Under the pieces are notes generated by a model that saw only the letters and a list, made by a program, of their open reading frames with translations, had not been told where the DNA came from and did not search any database. A program made the translations under genes and the position numbers. A stretch of 39,454 bases of DNA from Chloroflexota bacterium (lineage in GTDB: Bacteria > Chloroflexota > UBA6077 > CF-72): assembly GCA_019242065.1 (NCBI GenBank), contig JAFAWJ010000023.1, positions 1 to 39,454 of the forward strand. Direction: 5' to 3'. Of the stretch, positions 7,569-15,754 are shown one piece after another. Position 1 is the stretch's first letter. Each line of letters begins with the position of its first letter.

Positions 7569-10418
7569 ATGGCCGTGCGCGCAGCCGATGCCCTTGCTCG
7601 AGAAAATGCGCGCCTCCGACGCGAGGCGGAGCAGCGCGTCCTCGAGATCGAGCGTCGCCAGCGGGTTGCCGAAGGCCTGCGCGACCTGCTCGCCATCGTC
7701 AACTCCGGCCACAACCTCGACGAGATTCTCGCCGAAGTCCTGGCGCAGTCCAGCCGTCTGCTGGGCAACGATGCCGCCGTCGTGTACCTGCGTGACGCGC
7801 CCCAGTCGGACATTCTGTGGGCGCGCGCCTCGACCGGGATGGACGACGACAGCCTGGCGCCGCAGGTGCGTATCGGGTCGCCCACGACAGGGCTGGCGGT
7901 CGAGCAAGGCCGGACGCTGGTGTGTGATGACCTGGTCCTGGCGCTGAGCGAGGACCTCACCCGGGCGAGTGACACCGTCCTGGTCGAAGCCAGCGGCTTT
8001 GCGCGTGTCGTGCGACTGGGTTCGCAGACGGATCCGGACCTGGAGCCGCGCACCAGTCGCCCGCGTGTGCGGCGGCTGGCCGATCGCTTCCGGGCGGTGG
8101 CCGCGACCCCGCTAGTCGTACCCGGTCGGGTGCTGGGCGCGATCACGCTGTACTACACCGAGCCGCGCACCTTTTCGACCGAAGACGTCGCGCTGGCGCG
8201 CGCCTTTGCCGAGCAGGCCACCCAGGCCATCGAGAACGCCCGACTCCACACCGAGCTCGAGCAGCGGATGCACGAAAATGAGCGCCGCCGGCAAGTCGCG
8301 GAGGGCATTCGTGACGTGCTGGCCAGCGTCAACTCGAGCCGGTCGCTCGAAGAAATGCTCGACGTCGTGCTCGAGCAAGCGTCCGAACTGCTGGATTGCG
8401 ATGCCGGCAGTGTGCTGCTGCTCGACGATTCCCCCGGAGCGGACCAGCCGACGCTGTTGACGGTGCGCGCTTCGCACTCCCAGGAACCGGACCTGCTCGC
8501 GCGGCTGCCAGTCGGATCCACGGTGACCGGCACGGCCGTCAAACGCGGCGAGCCTGTCGCGGTCAACGACGTGCTCGCTTCGCCAATGGCGGCCGCGGAT
8601 TTTGCCAGGCGGTATCGGGCGGTGCTGGCCGCGCCGCTGCGGGTGCGCGGCACGGTCGAAGGCGCGATCACGCTGCTGTATCGGCAGCCCCGCGAGTTTT
8701 CACCCGACGACATCGGACTGGCGCAGGCATTCGCCGATCAGACCGCGCTGGCAATTGAGAATGGACGGCTGTACGCCCAGGCGCTCCACCGCTCACGCGA
8801 CCTGGAGGCGCTATATCGCGCCGACGAAGCGCTGTATCGCTCGCTGCGCCTCGACGACGTGTTGCAGGCGCTAGTCGACGTGGGCATCGACGTCCTGGAG
8901 GCGGACTCGTGTTCCGTGCTGGTGTGGGACGAGCGCCACGAACGCCTGGTGCCGGGTGCCACGCGCGGGTTCCGCGAAGAGAACGTGGTGCAGATGTCAC
9001 ATGCGCCGGGTGAAGGCATCACCGGTCGGGTGGCGGAGGCGCGGCGTCCGATCAGCGTGGAGGACGCTACCAACGATAGTCGGGTGGCGCATCGAATAAC
9101 CGATCCGGAGTCCATCCGGTCGCTGCTGCACGTGCCCATCATTGTCAGCGGCGAAGTCTTTGGTGTCTTTGGCGTCAACTACCTCGCCCCGCGCAAGTTC
9201 TCCGGCGAGGAGGAGCGCGTCCTCCTGGCCCTGGCGCACCGCGCGGCGGTGGCTATCGAGCACGCGCGCCTGTACCACGAGTCCGAGCGGCGGTTACAGG
9301 AGCTGGAGGCGCTGTATCGCGCCGACGAAACGCTCCACCGATCCTTGCGCCTGGACGAGGTGTTGCGCTCGCTGGCGGAGGTAGCGCACGAAGTGATGTC
9401 CGCTGACAAAACGATCGTCAGCATCTGGGACGCCGAACGCCAGGAGCTGGTGTGCGGTGCGGCGATCGGCTTCAGCGCCGAGACCACCGAAGTGCCGCTC
9501 GTGGCGGGGGTGGACTTGCCGCTGCACAACGTCTTGAGCGCCGAGGTGTTCGTCGTCGCCGACGCGCCGACCAATCCCTCGTTTGCTTCACCGCGTATGC
9601 GCGCCATCGTCGAGCGCGAGCGGATGGCGAGTCTGGTCGGAGCGCCGATCAACGTCGCCGGTCAGCCGTTCGGTCTGTTCAGCGTCGCGTTCTGCACGCC
9701 GCACGTGCCCTCGCATGACGAGTCCCGACTGGTGCACGCCATCGCCCAGCGCGCTGGAGTCGCCATTCACAACGCGCGCCTCTTCGAGCAGGCGCAGCAG
9801 GTCGCGACCGCGGAGGAGCGCCAGCGGCTGGCGCGTGAGCTGCACGACGCGGTGACGCAGACGCTCTTTTCGGCGAGTCTGATTGCCGAAGTGTTGCCGC
9901 GCTTGTCGGAGCGGAATCCGGAGGAAGGCCGCCGTCGACTGGAGGAGCTGCGCCAGTTGACGCGTGGGGCGCTGGCGGAAATGCGCACGTTATTGCTGGA
10001 GCTGCGGCCTGGAGCGCTGCTCGACACGCCTTTCAGTCACCTGCTGCAACAGCTTGCGGAGGCGAGTGCCAGTCGGGGCAGCCTGCACATCGACGTCGAC
10101 GCGCAGGGCGACGGTGCGCTGCCGGCCGAGGTCCAGATTGGCCTGTATCGTATTGCGCAGGAAGCGCTCAATAACATCCACAAGCACGCCGAGGCGACGC
10201 GCGCGGAAATTCGTTTCCGGCGGCGCGGCCAGCGGGTGGACCTGCGCGTCAGCGATAACGGCCGCGGGTTCGACACCAGCAGCACTCCGCCCGGGCATTT
10301 TGGCCTGAGCATCATGCGCGAACGCGCGCGTGCGATCGGGGCCCAGTTGCGGCTGGACAGCCGGCCGGGCGCTGGCACGCGCATCGACGTCCAGTGGCGT
10401 GGAGTTAACGGCGCGTGA
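7569..10418 (+). CDS. Soluble sensor histidine kinase with four GAF domains (NarL/DegS type)
   Basis: 949 residues with no membrane segment. Order: an N-terminal coiled coil (1-45), four GAF domains at roughly 50-224, 260-398, 428-567 and 598-737, a HisKA_3 dimerisation domain with the phosphoacceptor H759 in LARELHDAVTQTLF, and a HATPase_c domain with N-box EALNNIHKHA (about 865-874) and G1 box DNGRGF (896-901). The GAFs come as duplicated pairs: linkers before GAF1 and GAF2 both read VAEG(L/I)RD(L/V)LA-VNS, and those before GAF3 and GAF4 both read LEALYRADE. GAF domains bind small ligands, haem or redox centres; no obvious bilin or haem cysteine/histidine is conserved, so the signal is unknown. 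Its stop overlaps the response regulator start (GTGA). Confidence 0.9.
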   Translation: MAVRAADALARENARLRREAEQRVLEIERRQRVAEGLRDLLAIVNSGHNLDEILAEVLAQSSRLLGNDAAVVYLRDAPQSDILWARASTGMDDDSLAPQVRIGSPTTGLAVEQGRTLVCDDLVLALSEDLTRASDTVLVEASGFARVVRLGSQTDPDLEPRTSRPRVRRLADRFRAVAATPLVVPGRVLGAITLYYTEPRTFSTEDVALARAFAEQATQAIENARLHTELEQRMHENERRRQVAEGIRDVLASVNSSRSLEEMLDVVLEQASELLDCDAGSVLLLDDSPGADQPTLLTVRASHSQEPDLLARLPVGSTVTGTAVKRGEPVAVNDVLASPMAAADFARRYRAVLAAPLRVRGTVEGAITLLYRQPREFSPDDIGLAQAFADQTALAIENGRLYAQALHRSRDLEALYRADEALYRSLRLDDVLQALVDVGIDVLEADSCSVLVWDERHERLVPGATRGFREENVVQMSHAPGEGITGRVAEARRPISVEDATNDSRVAHRITDPESIRSLLHVPIIVSGEVFGVFGVNYLAPRKFSGEEERVLLALAHRAAVAIEHARLYHESERRLQELEALYRADETLHRSLRLDEVLRSLAEVAHEVMSADKTIVSIWDAERQELVCGAAIGFSAETTEVPLVAGVDLPLHNVLSAEVFVVADAPTNPSFASPRMRAIVERERMASLVGAPINVAGQPFGLFSVAFCTPHVPSHDESRLVHAIAQRAGVAIHNARLFEQAQQVATAEERQRLARELHDAVTQTLFSASLIAEVLPRLSERNPEEGRRRLEELRQLTRGALAEMRTLLLELRPGALLDTPFSHLLQQLAEASASRGSLHIDVDAQGDGALPAEVQIGLYRIAQEALNNIHKHAEATRAEIRFRRRGQRVDLRVSDNGRGFDTSSTPPGHFGLSIMRERARAIGAQLRLDSRPGAGTRIDVQWRGVNGA

Positions 10419-11056
10419 GTGAGACAGCGACGCGCGTCATGATCGTCGACGATCACGCCATGGTGCGGAGTGGACTGGCGGCGTTTCTGGCGGTTGCCGA
10501 CGACTGTGTGCTCGTCGGCGAGGCGTCGAGCGGTGCGCAGGCGTTGAAAATGTGTCCCGAGGTCCGGCCGGACGTCGTGTTGATGGACCTGATGATGCCG
10601 GACATGGATGGCGTGGCCGCGACGCGCGCGATCCGCGAGCAGTTTCCGTCGATTCAGGTGGTTGCGCTGACCAGCTTTCCTGAGGAGCAGATGCTGCAGG
10701 ACGTGCTGGAGGCGGGGGCGCTCAGTTATTTGCTCAAGAACGTCGGCGCGGATGAACTGGCGCGGGCCATTCGCGCTGCGCACCAGGGGCAGGCGACGCT
10801 GGCGCCCGAGGCGGCCAAAGCGCTGATCGCGCGGGTGCGGCAGCCGAAGAAGGCGGCCGTGGGCGGTGATCTGAGCCCCAGGGAGCGCGAGGTGCTGGCG
10901 CTGATGGTGCAGGGTCTCAACAACCCCGAGATCGCCCAGCGGCTGGTGGTGGGACGCTCCACGGTGAAGTTCCACGTCAGCAGCATTCTGGGCAAGCTCG
11001 GCGTGGCGAGCCGCACAGAAGCCGTAGCTTTGGCCGTCCAGAACCACCTGGTCTAA
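10415..11056 (+). CDS. NarL/FixJ-family response regulator
   Basis: 213 residues: receiver domain (about 7-122) with acidic pocket VDDH (11-14), phospho-acceptor D58 in VVLMDLMMP, switch T86 and K108, then a LuxR-type helix-turn-helix (LSPREREVLALMVQG onwards, about 152-213). It starts at GTG 10415, overlapping the kinase stop by four bases, so kinase and regulator are made together and are the expected cognate pair. It activates or represses promoters after phosphorylation by the kinase; its targets cannot be read here, though the adjacent receiver and glycosidase genes are candidates. Confidence 0.92.
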   Translation: MSETATRVMIVDDHAMVRSGLAAFLAVADDCVLVGEASSGAQALKMCPEVRPDVVLMDLMMPDMDGVAATRAIREQFPSIQVVALTSFPEEQMLQDVLEAGALSYLLKNVGADELARAIRAAHQGQATLAPEAAKALIARVRQPKKAAVGGDLSPREREVLALMVQGLNNPEIAQRLVVGRSTVKFHVSSILGKLGVASRTEAVALAVQNHLV

Positions 11057-11058
11057 AG

Positions 11059-11076
11059 CCTGGTCAGGTGGCCAGG
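11059..11076 (+). terminator. Hairpin after the response regulator gene
   Basis: CCTGGTC-AGGT-GGCCAGG forms a 7-bp stem (one G-T pair) with a 4-nt loop three bases after the stop codon. There is no T run behind it, so it is at best a weak or factor-dependent terminator, or an mRNA-stabilising hairpin. Confidence 0.35.
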
Positions 11077-11130
11077 GGTACAACCAACCGGGAGCCGGAT
11101 GTCGCGAGCTGCCCCCAGGCCGCATGCTTG

Positions 11131-11136
11131 TAATAC
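11131..11136 (+). promoter_or_regulatory. Candidate -10 hexamer TAATAC for the receiver gene
   Basis: TAATAC abuts a GTG at 11137 and lies exactly 6 nt before a second in-frame GTG at 11143. If this is the -10 element, the transcript would start at 11143 and be leaderless, favouring the second GTG as start codon. Confidence 0.4.
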
Positions 11137-11499
11137 GTGAGGGTGCTCATCGCCGACGACGACGTCCACGTACGGGCAGCCATCCGTCTCCTTCTCGAAC
11201 ACGAAGCCGGCGTCTCGTGCATCAGTGAGTGCGCCACCATCGATCGGCTCGTCGACCAGGTTGCCGGCTTTCACCCGGACGCGGTCCTCATCGACTGGGA
11301 GCTGCCGGGCCTCCAGCCCGCCTCGACCCATCTCGCGCAGCTGCGCGCCAGCGCACCTGGCACCGCCCTCGTCGTCCTGAGCTGCTGCCCCGAGCTGCGC
11401 CCCGACGCCCTGCGCGCCGGCGCCGCGAATTTCGTCTGCAAGGGCGATGCGCCCGACAAACTGGTAGCGATCCTGCGCAACCTCGAACGTGCCGTCTGA
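11137..11499 (+). CDS. Stand-alone response-regulator receiver domain
   Basis: 120 residues, one receiver domain with no output domain. The acidic pair is ADDD (6-9), the phospho-acceptor D53 is in AVLIDWELPG, and the switch lysine is in NFVCKGDAP near the C-terminus. Such proteins act as phosphate relays, sinks, or allosteric partners. I use GTG 11137; GTG 11143 is two codons shorter and fits the TAATAC promoter better. It follows the kinase-regulator pair by 80 bp on the same strand, and its 3' end overlaps the glycosidase gene by 11 bp, so it may tie phosphorelay signalling to that enzyme. Confidence 0.82.
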   Translation: MRVLIADDDVHVRAAIRLLLEHEAGVSCISECATIDRLVDQVAGFHPDAVLIDWELPGLQPASTHLAQLRASAPGTALVVLSCCPELRPDALRAGAANFVCKGDAPDKLVAILRNLERAV

Positions 11500-12805
11500 G
11501 TCGCTGCACGCGGCTGCGCTGCAGGTGCTCAGAAACAATGACCTGGGCAACTGGACCAAACCCGCGCCGCGGCTGTACCCACATCAGTGGAGCTGGGACA
11601 GCGCCTTCATCGCCATCGGACTGGCGCGCATCGACGCGGACCGCGCGCTGCGCGAGCTGGAGACACTCTTCTCAGCGCAATGGACCGACGGCCGCGTCCC
11701 GCACATTGTGTTCAATCCGGCGTCCGGCGACTATTTCCCTGGACCGGAGTGGTGGGCCAGCGCCGAATCCAGTCCACTGGCGCCGCGCGCACCGGCGACC
11801 AGCGGACTGATCCAGCCGCCGGTCCACGCGATCGCCGTCCACCACATCCTGTCCGTCGCGCAATCCAGCGGCCTGCATGGCGACCTGGTAGCCCGCGTGT
11901 CAGACCTGTATCCACACCTGGTGGCATGGCATCGTTACCTGGCCACGGCGCGGGATCCACAGAGCGATGGACTCATCACCATTTATCATCCGTGGGAAAG
12001 CGGAATGGATAATTCGCCGCGTTGGGATGCGGCGCTCGCACGGGTGGCCGTTGGCGAGCTACCGAGCTATCAGCGACACGACCTCAAGCACGTGCAGGAC
12101 GTGTCGGAGCGGCCGACGAACCTGGAGTATGACCGCTATCTCTGGCTGGTGGAGCTGCTCAAGGTGGCGGGATACGACGACGCGACAATCCAGCGCGAGC
12201 ATCCGTTTCAGATTCAGGACGTGCTGACCAGCGCGATCTTCGCCGCGGCGAACCTGGCCCTGTCGGAGGTGGCGGCGACGCTCGGCCGGCCCACGGCCGA
12301 GATCGATCAGCTGGTGGCCTGGTCACGACGGTCCAGCCACGCGGTGCAGGCGACCTGGGACCACGAGCTCCAGCTCGGCATGGATCGCGATGTTCAGGCC
12401 GGACCAATCCGCGTGGAAACGTGCGCGGGACTCGCTCCGATTCTGGTGCCGGACCTCGGTCATGCGCTGCGCGAATGGACTGTTCAACGCGCGTTCGGGG
12501 CCGGCTTCGCGGGTGCGCCAGACCTTGCCGAGGCGGTGGTGCCAAGTGCGGCCCCCGGCTCCGCTGGTTTTCAGACGCGCCGGTACTGGCGTGGACCTAC
12601 GTGGCCGGTGTTCAACTGGCTGCTGTGGTGGGGGCTCAGCCGTCAGGGTCTCGAACGCGAAGCGGAGCGGCTACGCGTCGCGAACCTGCGGCTTCTGGAG
12701 CGCCCCGGCGCGCGCTTCGCGGAATACTTCGATCCGTACACGGCCGCACCGCTCGGCTCCCTGGATCAGTCCTGGACAGCCGCCGTGACCCTCGACTGGC
12801 TGTGA
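11489..12805 (+). CDS. GH63-like glycosidase, mannosylglycerate hydrolase (MGH) type
   Basis: 438 residues, one (alpha/alpha)6-barrel, close to the usual length of MGH1-like hydrolases. Family blocks: YPHQWSWDSAFIAIGL (30-45), HPWESGMDNSPRWD (167-180), RRYWRGPTWPVFNWLL, and the C-terminal EYFDPYTAAPLGSLDQSWTA. By family knowledge the acid D174 (SGMDNS) and the base E412 (EYFDP) are the catalytic pair. Members hydrolyse mannosylglycerate or glucosylglycerate, compatible solutes, releasing sugar and glycerate; others act on trehalose- or glucan-like substrates. No signal peptide. It starts at GTG 11489 inside the receiver gene, so the two are translationally coupled. Compatible-solute breakdown is an inference. 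Confidence 0.75.
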   Translation: MPSESLHAAALQVLRNNDLGNWTKPAPRLYPHQWSWDSAFIAIGLARIDADRALRELETLFSAQWTDGRVPHIVFNPASGDYFPGPEWWASAESSPLAPRAPATSGLIQPPVHAIAVHHILSVAQSSGLHGDLVARVSDLYPHLVAWHRYLATARDPQSDGLITIYHPWESGMDNSPRWDAALARVAVGELPSYQRHDLKHVQDVSERPTNLEYDRYLWLVELLKVAGYDDATIQREHPFQIQDVLTSAIFAAANLALSEVAATLGRPTAEIDQLVAWSRRSSHAVQATWDHELQLGMDRDVQAGPIRVETCAGLAPILVPDLGHALREWTVQRAFGAGFAGAPDLAEAVVPSAAPGSAGFQTRRYWRGPTWPVFNWLLWWGLSRQGLEREAERLRVANLRLLERPGARFAEYFDPYTAAPLGSLDQSWTAAVTLDWL

Positions 12806-12812
12806 AGCCAAT

Positions 12813-12830
12813 CGTTTACACAGCGTTTAC
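12813..12830 (+). promoter_or_regulatory. PHO-box-like direct repeat upstream of phosphatase
   Basis: CGTTTAC occurs at 12813-12819 and again at 12824-12830, a perfect 7-bp direct repeat with an 11-bp period, just after the glycosidase stop and 48 bp before the phosphatase start. PhoB/PhoP-type regulators bind direct repeats with this 11-bp period, so this is a candidate phosphate-starvation site. Confidence 0.45.
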
Positions 12831-12878
12831 GCGGCGGACCTGGAAATTCGCCGGTTCGTCCGGGCACCCTGCTCGGCG

Positions 12879-14408
12879 TTGAACGCCATTTCACGACGTA
12901 CCTTCGTACGCGGCGCCGGGGCGGCCGGCCTGCTCCTGACCGCACCCGAAATCTGGGTCCAGCCGGCGGTGGCCGGCACGCCAGATCCTGAACAGATCCA
13001 CCTGCAATTTGGCACGGATGCGAGCCGCGGAGTCAGCGTCTCGTGGGCGACGCCCATCAGCGTGCTGCACCCACGCGTCAACCTCAGTCTGGTCGACGGG
13101 GGCAGCGGGCGCGTCGTCGCGGCTGACACCCGACCGTACACCGATGCCAAGAGCGGACTCGAGATCATCACCCACCACGCGCTGCTGACAGACCTGGAGC
13201 CCGCGACGAGCTACACGTATTCGGTCGAGCACGACGGCTCCAGTCTGCAGTACGGCAGCTTCACCACGGCGCCGGTTGGCCGAGCGGCATTCCGCTTTAC
13301 GAGTTTTGGCGATCAGGCCACGCCGGAAGCCGGCAACGGCCTGGCCTCGCCGTGGGCGGCCTACAACCCGCCGCAGGTCGAAGCCATGCGACCGCTGTTC
13401 CACCTGCTCAACGGCGACCTGTGCTACGCCAATATCAGTCCCAACCGGCCCAAGACGTGGCGCGACTTCTTCATCGAAAACGAGGTCTCGACGCGCTATC
13501 GGCCGTGGATGCCAGCGGCCGGCAACCACGAAAACGAGGTCGGCAATGGACCGCTCGGCTGGCGCGCGTACCAGACGCAGTTTTCGCTACCGGACCATGG
13601 CGAGTCCGATCCCACGTTGCGTGGCATGTGGTACGCGTTCAAAGCCGGCGGCGTGCAGGTGATCTCGTTGAACAATGACGATGTCTGCCTGCAAGATGGC
13701 GGCGACAATTACGTGCGCGGCTACAGCGACAATGCGCAGCAGCGCTGGTTAGAACGCACGCTGCAGCAGGCGCGTGACGACCTGGACACCGACTGGATCG
13801 TGGTGGTCATGCACCAGGTGGCGATGTCGTCGGCGCACAATTTCAACGGTGCCGACCTGGGGATTCGCCAGACCTGGCTGCCGCTGTTCGACAAATACGC
13901 GGTGGACCTGGTGCTCACCGGGCACGAGCACCACTTCGAGCGGACACTCGCCGTACGCGGCACGGATTCCGCCAACACGCTGCGGCCGAAAGTCGCGGAT
14001 CCCAATCTGAACGTGGTGGATACCACCCGCGGCACGGTGCACATGATCATCGGTGGTGGCGGGACGTCCGCTCCCTCTAATCAACTGCTGCTGGATCCGG
14101 CGCGGTGCGAGGTGATCACGGAGATTGGCGACCAGCCGACGGCCTCCAGCGGCAGTCCGCGGCCCAAGCGTGTGCCGGTCAAAGAGGTGGAAGAAGCGAC
14201 GTGGGCGGGCACGCGGGACAAGACCCACTCGTGGGGGTTTGCCAGTTTTGACGTCGATCCTGGTCAGCCGGGTGGTCTGACGAGTATTGCAGTGCGGGTA
14301 TGGGACACGGCGCCGTCGGTGACCGGTACGCCGACGGTGTTCGACCAATTCACGCTGCAGCGGCCACGCCGCGACGCGTCAAGCCAACGCATCGGTGCCG
14401 CCGGATAA
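12879..14408 (+). CDS. Tat-exported purple acid phosphatase-like metallophosphoesterase
   Basis: 509 residues. The N-terminus SRRTFVRGAGAAGLLL is a twin-arginine signal, so the enzyme is exported folded, with metals loaded. A fibronectin-like purple acid phosphatase N-domain (about 36-132) precedes the catalytic domain. Metal ligands are all visible: D145 (FGDQ), D180 and Y183 (NGDLCY), N216 and H217 (GNHE), H312 (VVMHQ), H349 and H351 (GHEHHFER). It should release phosphate from organic phosphoesters outside the membrane. The TTG at 12879 is the only start that preserves the signal peptide. It converges on the amidohydrolase gene with a 30-bp overlap of 3' ends. Confidence 0.9.
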   Translation: MNAISRRTFVRGAGAAGLLLTAPEIWVQPAVAGTPDPEQIHLQFGTDASRGVSVSWATPISVLHPRVNLSLVDGGSGRVVAADTRPYTDAKSGLEIITHHALLTDLEPATSYTYSVEHDGSSLQYGSFTTAPVGRAAFRFTSFGDQATPEAGNGLASPWAAYNPPQVEAMRPLFHLLNGDLCYANISPNRPKTWRDFFIENEVSTRYRPWMPAAGNHENEVGNGPLGWRAYQTQFSLPDHGESDPTLRGMWYAFKAGGVQVISLNNDDVCLQDGGDNYVRGYSDNAQQRWLERTLQQARDDLDTDWIVVVMHQVAMSSAHNFNGADLGIRQTWLPLFDKYAVDLVLTGHEHHFERTLAVRGTDSANTLRPKVADPNLNVVDTTRGTVHMIIGGGGTSAPSNQLLLDPARCEVITEIGDQPTASSGSPRPKRVPVKEVEEATWAGTRDKTHSWGFASFDVDPGQPGGLTSIAVRVWDTAPSVTGTPTVFDQFTLQRPRRDASSQRIGAAG

Positions 14409-15752
14409 CCGACCGACTATGCGCCCGCGCGGCGCGCCGACGAGCTCGCCGTCCCGCATGACGATCTGCCCGCGCACGATGGTGGCTACCGCCTCACCCG
14501 TCGTGCGCCACCCCTCGAACGGGGTGTGGTTGTTCTTGCCGTGGAGTCGCGCCGCTTCGACGACCCCCTCGCGCGCGAGGTCGACAATCGTCAGGTCCGC
14601 ATCCGAGCCAACCTCGATGGCGCCCTTGCGCGGATACAGCCCCCACGTGCGCGCCGGACCCTCCGCGGCGACGCGGACGTAGTCCTGCAAGCTCATTCGT
14701 CCGGAATTCACCGCGCAGGTGAGAAACAGACGCACGCTGGTCTCGACGCCAGCAAATCCCGAGGCCGCCAGCCAGATATCTTCGTTGAGCTTCTCGGCGA
14801 GCGTGTGCGGCGCATGATCGGTGGCGATGACGTCGATGCGACCGTCGACCAGCCCCTGAAGCAGCGGATCGGCGTGTCCTGGCTCGCGCACCGGCGGGTT
14901 CATGCGCAGCAAGGAGCCGAGCGTCTGCATGCGCTCGGACGTCAGAAAGCAGTAGTGGGGCGTGGTTTCGCACGTGACGTCGATGCCCTTGCGCCGCCAC
15001 TCGTCCACGGTGGCCAGTCCCTGGCGGGAAGACAGGTGAAAAATATGGATAGGCATGCCGATCTGGTACGCGAACAGCGCCGCGCGCTGGATGGCCTCCA
15101 GCTCGGCGACCACCGGCCGCGAATCCAGGTGCGCCAGCGGATCATGGCGACCAGCCGCCTGGAGCGCGTGGATGTGGTGCTGCAGGATCGCGTTGTTTTC
15201 GGCGTGGAAGCCCATGCGCAGGCCGGTCGAGCGCACCGTGCGCATGGCTTCGAGCAGCGTGCCGTCATCGGGTGGCGGGATATGCCCCGTGGTTTCGCCC
15301 AGAAAGCACTTGTAGCCGACGATGCCGGCGTCGGCCATGGGCACCAGGTGTTCCACGTTGTCCTGGGCAACCAGGCCGAACAGTCCGAAGTCACAATAGG
15401 CTTTAGCTTCCGCCAGGTGCCGTTTGTGGGCCACGTACCCGGCGGTGCTGGTCGTCGGCCGCGTGTTGGGCATCTCCAGTACGGTGGTGACGCCGCCCAT
15501 CACCGCGGCGCGGGAGCCGCTGGCCCAATCCTCCTTGTATTCGAGGCCGGGCTCGCGGAAATGGACGTGGCCGTCGATGATGCCCGGCAGGACGAACTGG
15601 CCGGTGGCGTCGTACTCGTCGGGGGCGGTCGCCAGCGAGAGTTGCCCGGGGGCGGCAATCTCGACGAAGCGGCCGCCGTCGATGGTGATGTCCGCCGCGT
15701 ACGTCGCGCGGGGGGTGACGACGGTGCCGTTGCGGACAACCAGCAGGGTCAA
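14379..15752 (-). CDS. Cyclic-amide amidohydrolase (dihydroorotase/allantoinase/hydantoinase family)
   Basis: 457 residues. Binuclear-metal amidohydrolase motifs: DGHVHFREPG (60-69, H62 and H64), K148 in GYKCFLGETTG (carboxylated metal-bridging lysine), H183 in GFHAEN, a later HIFHLSS histidine, and the catalytic aspartate in ATDHAPH. The overall pattern is nearest to allantoinase and type I dihydroorotase; D-hydantoinase is the alternative. It opens a cyclic ureide or amide. No pyrimidine biosynthesis gene is near; instead it is the last gene of a minus-strand run after a liv-type transporter, which favours catabolism of an imported ureide. Start TTG 15752, two bases after the LysM gene stop. 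Its 3' end overlaps the phosphatase gene by 30 bp. Confidence 0.85.
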   Translation of the reverse strand: MTLLVVRNGTVVTPRATYAADITIDGGRFVEIAAPGQLSLATAPDEYDATGQFVLPGIIDGHVHFREPGLEYKEDWASGSRAAVMGGVTTVLEMPNTRPTTSTAGYVAHKRHLAEAKAYCDFGLFGLVAQDNVEHLVPMADAGIVGYKCFLGETTGHIPPPDDGTLLEAMRTVRSTGLRMGFHAENNAILQHHIHALQAAGRHDPLAHLDSRPVVAELEAIQRAALFAYQIGMPIHIFHLSSRQGLATVDEWRRKGIDVTCETTPHYCFLTSERMQTLGSLLRMNPPVREPGHADPLLQGLVDGRIDVIATDHAPHTLAEKLNEDIWLAASGFAGVETSVRLFLTCAVNSGRMSLQDYVRVAAEGPARTWGLYPRKGAIEVGSDADLTIVDLAREGVVEAARLHGKNNHTPFEGWRTTGEAVATIVRGQIVMRDGELVGAPRGRIVGRLSGGTDALA

Positions 15753-15754
15753 GC

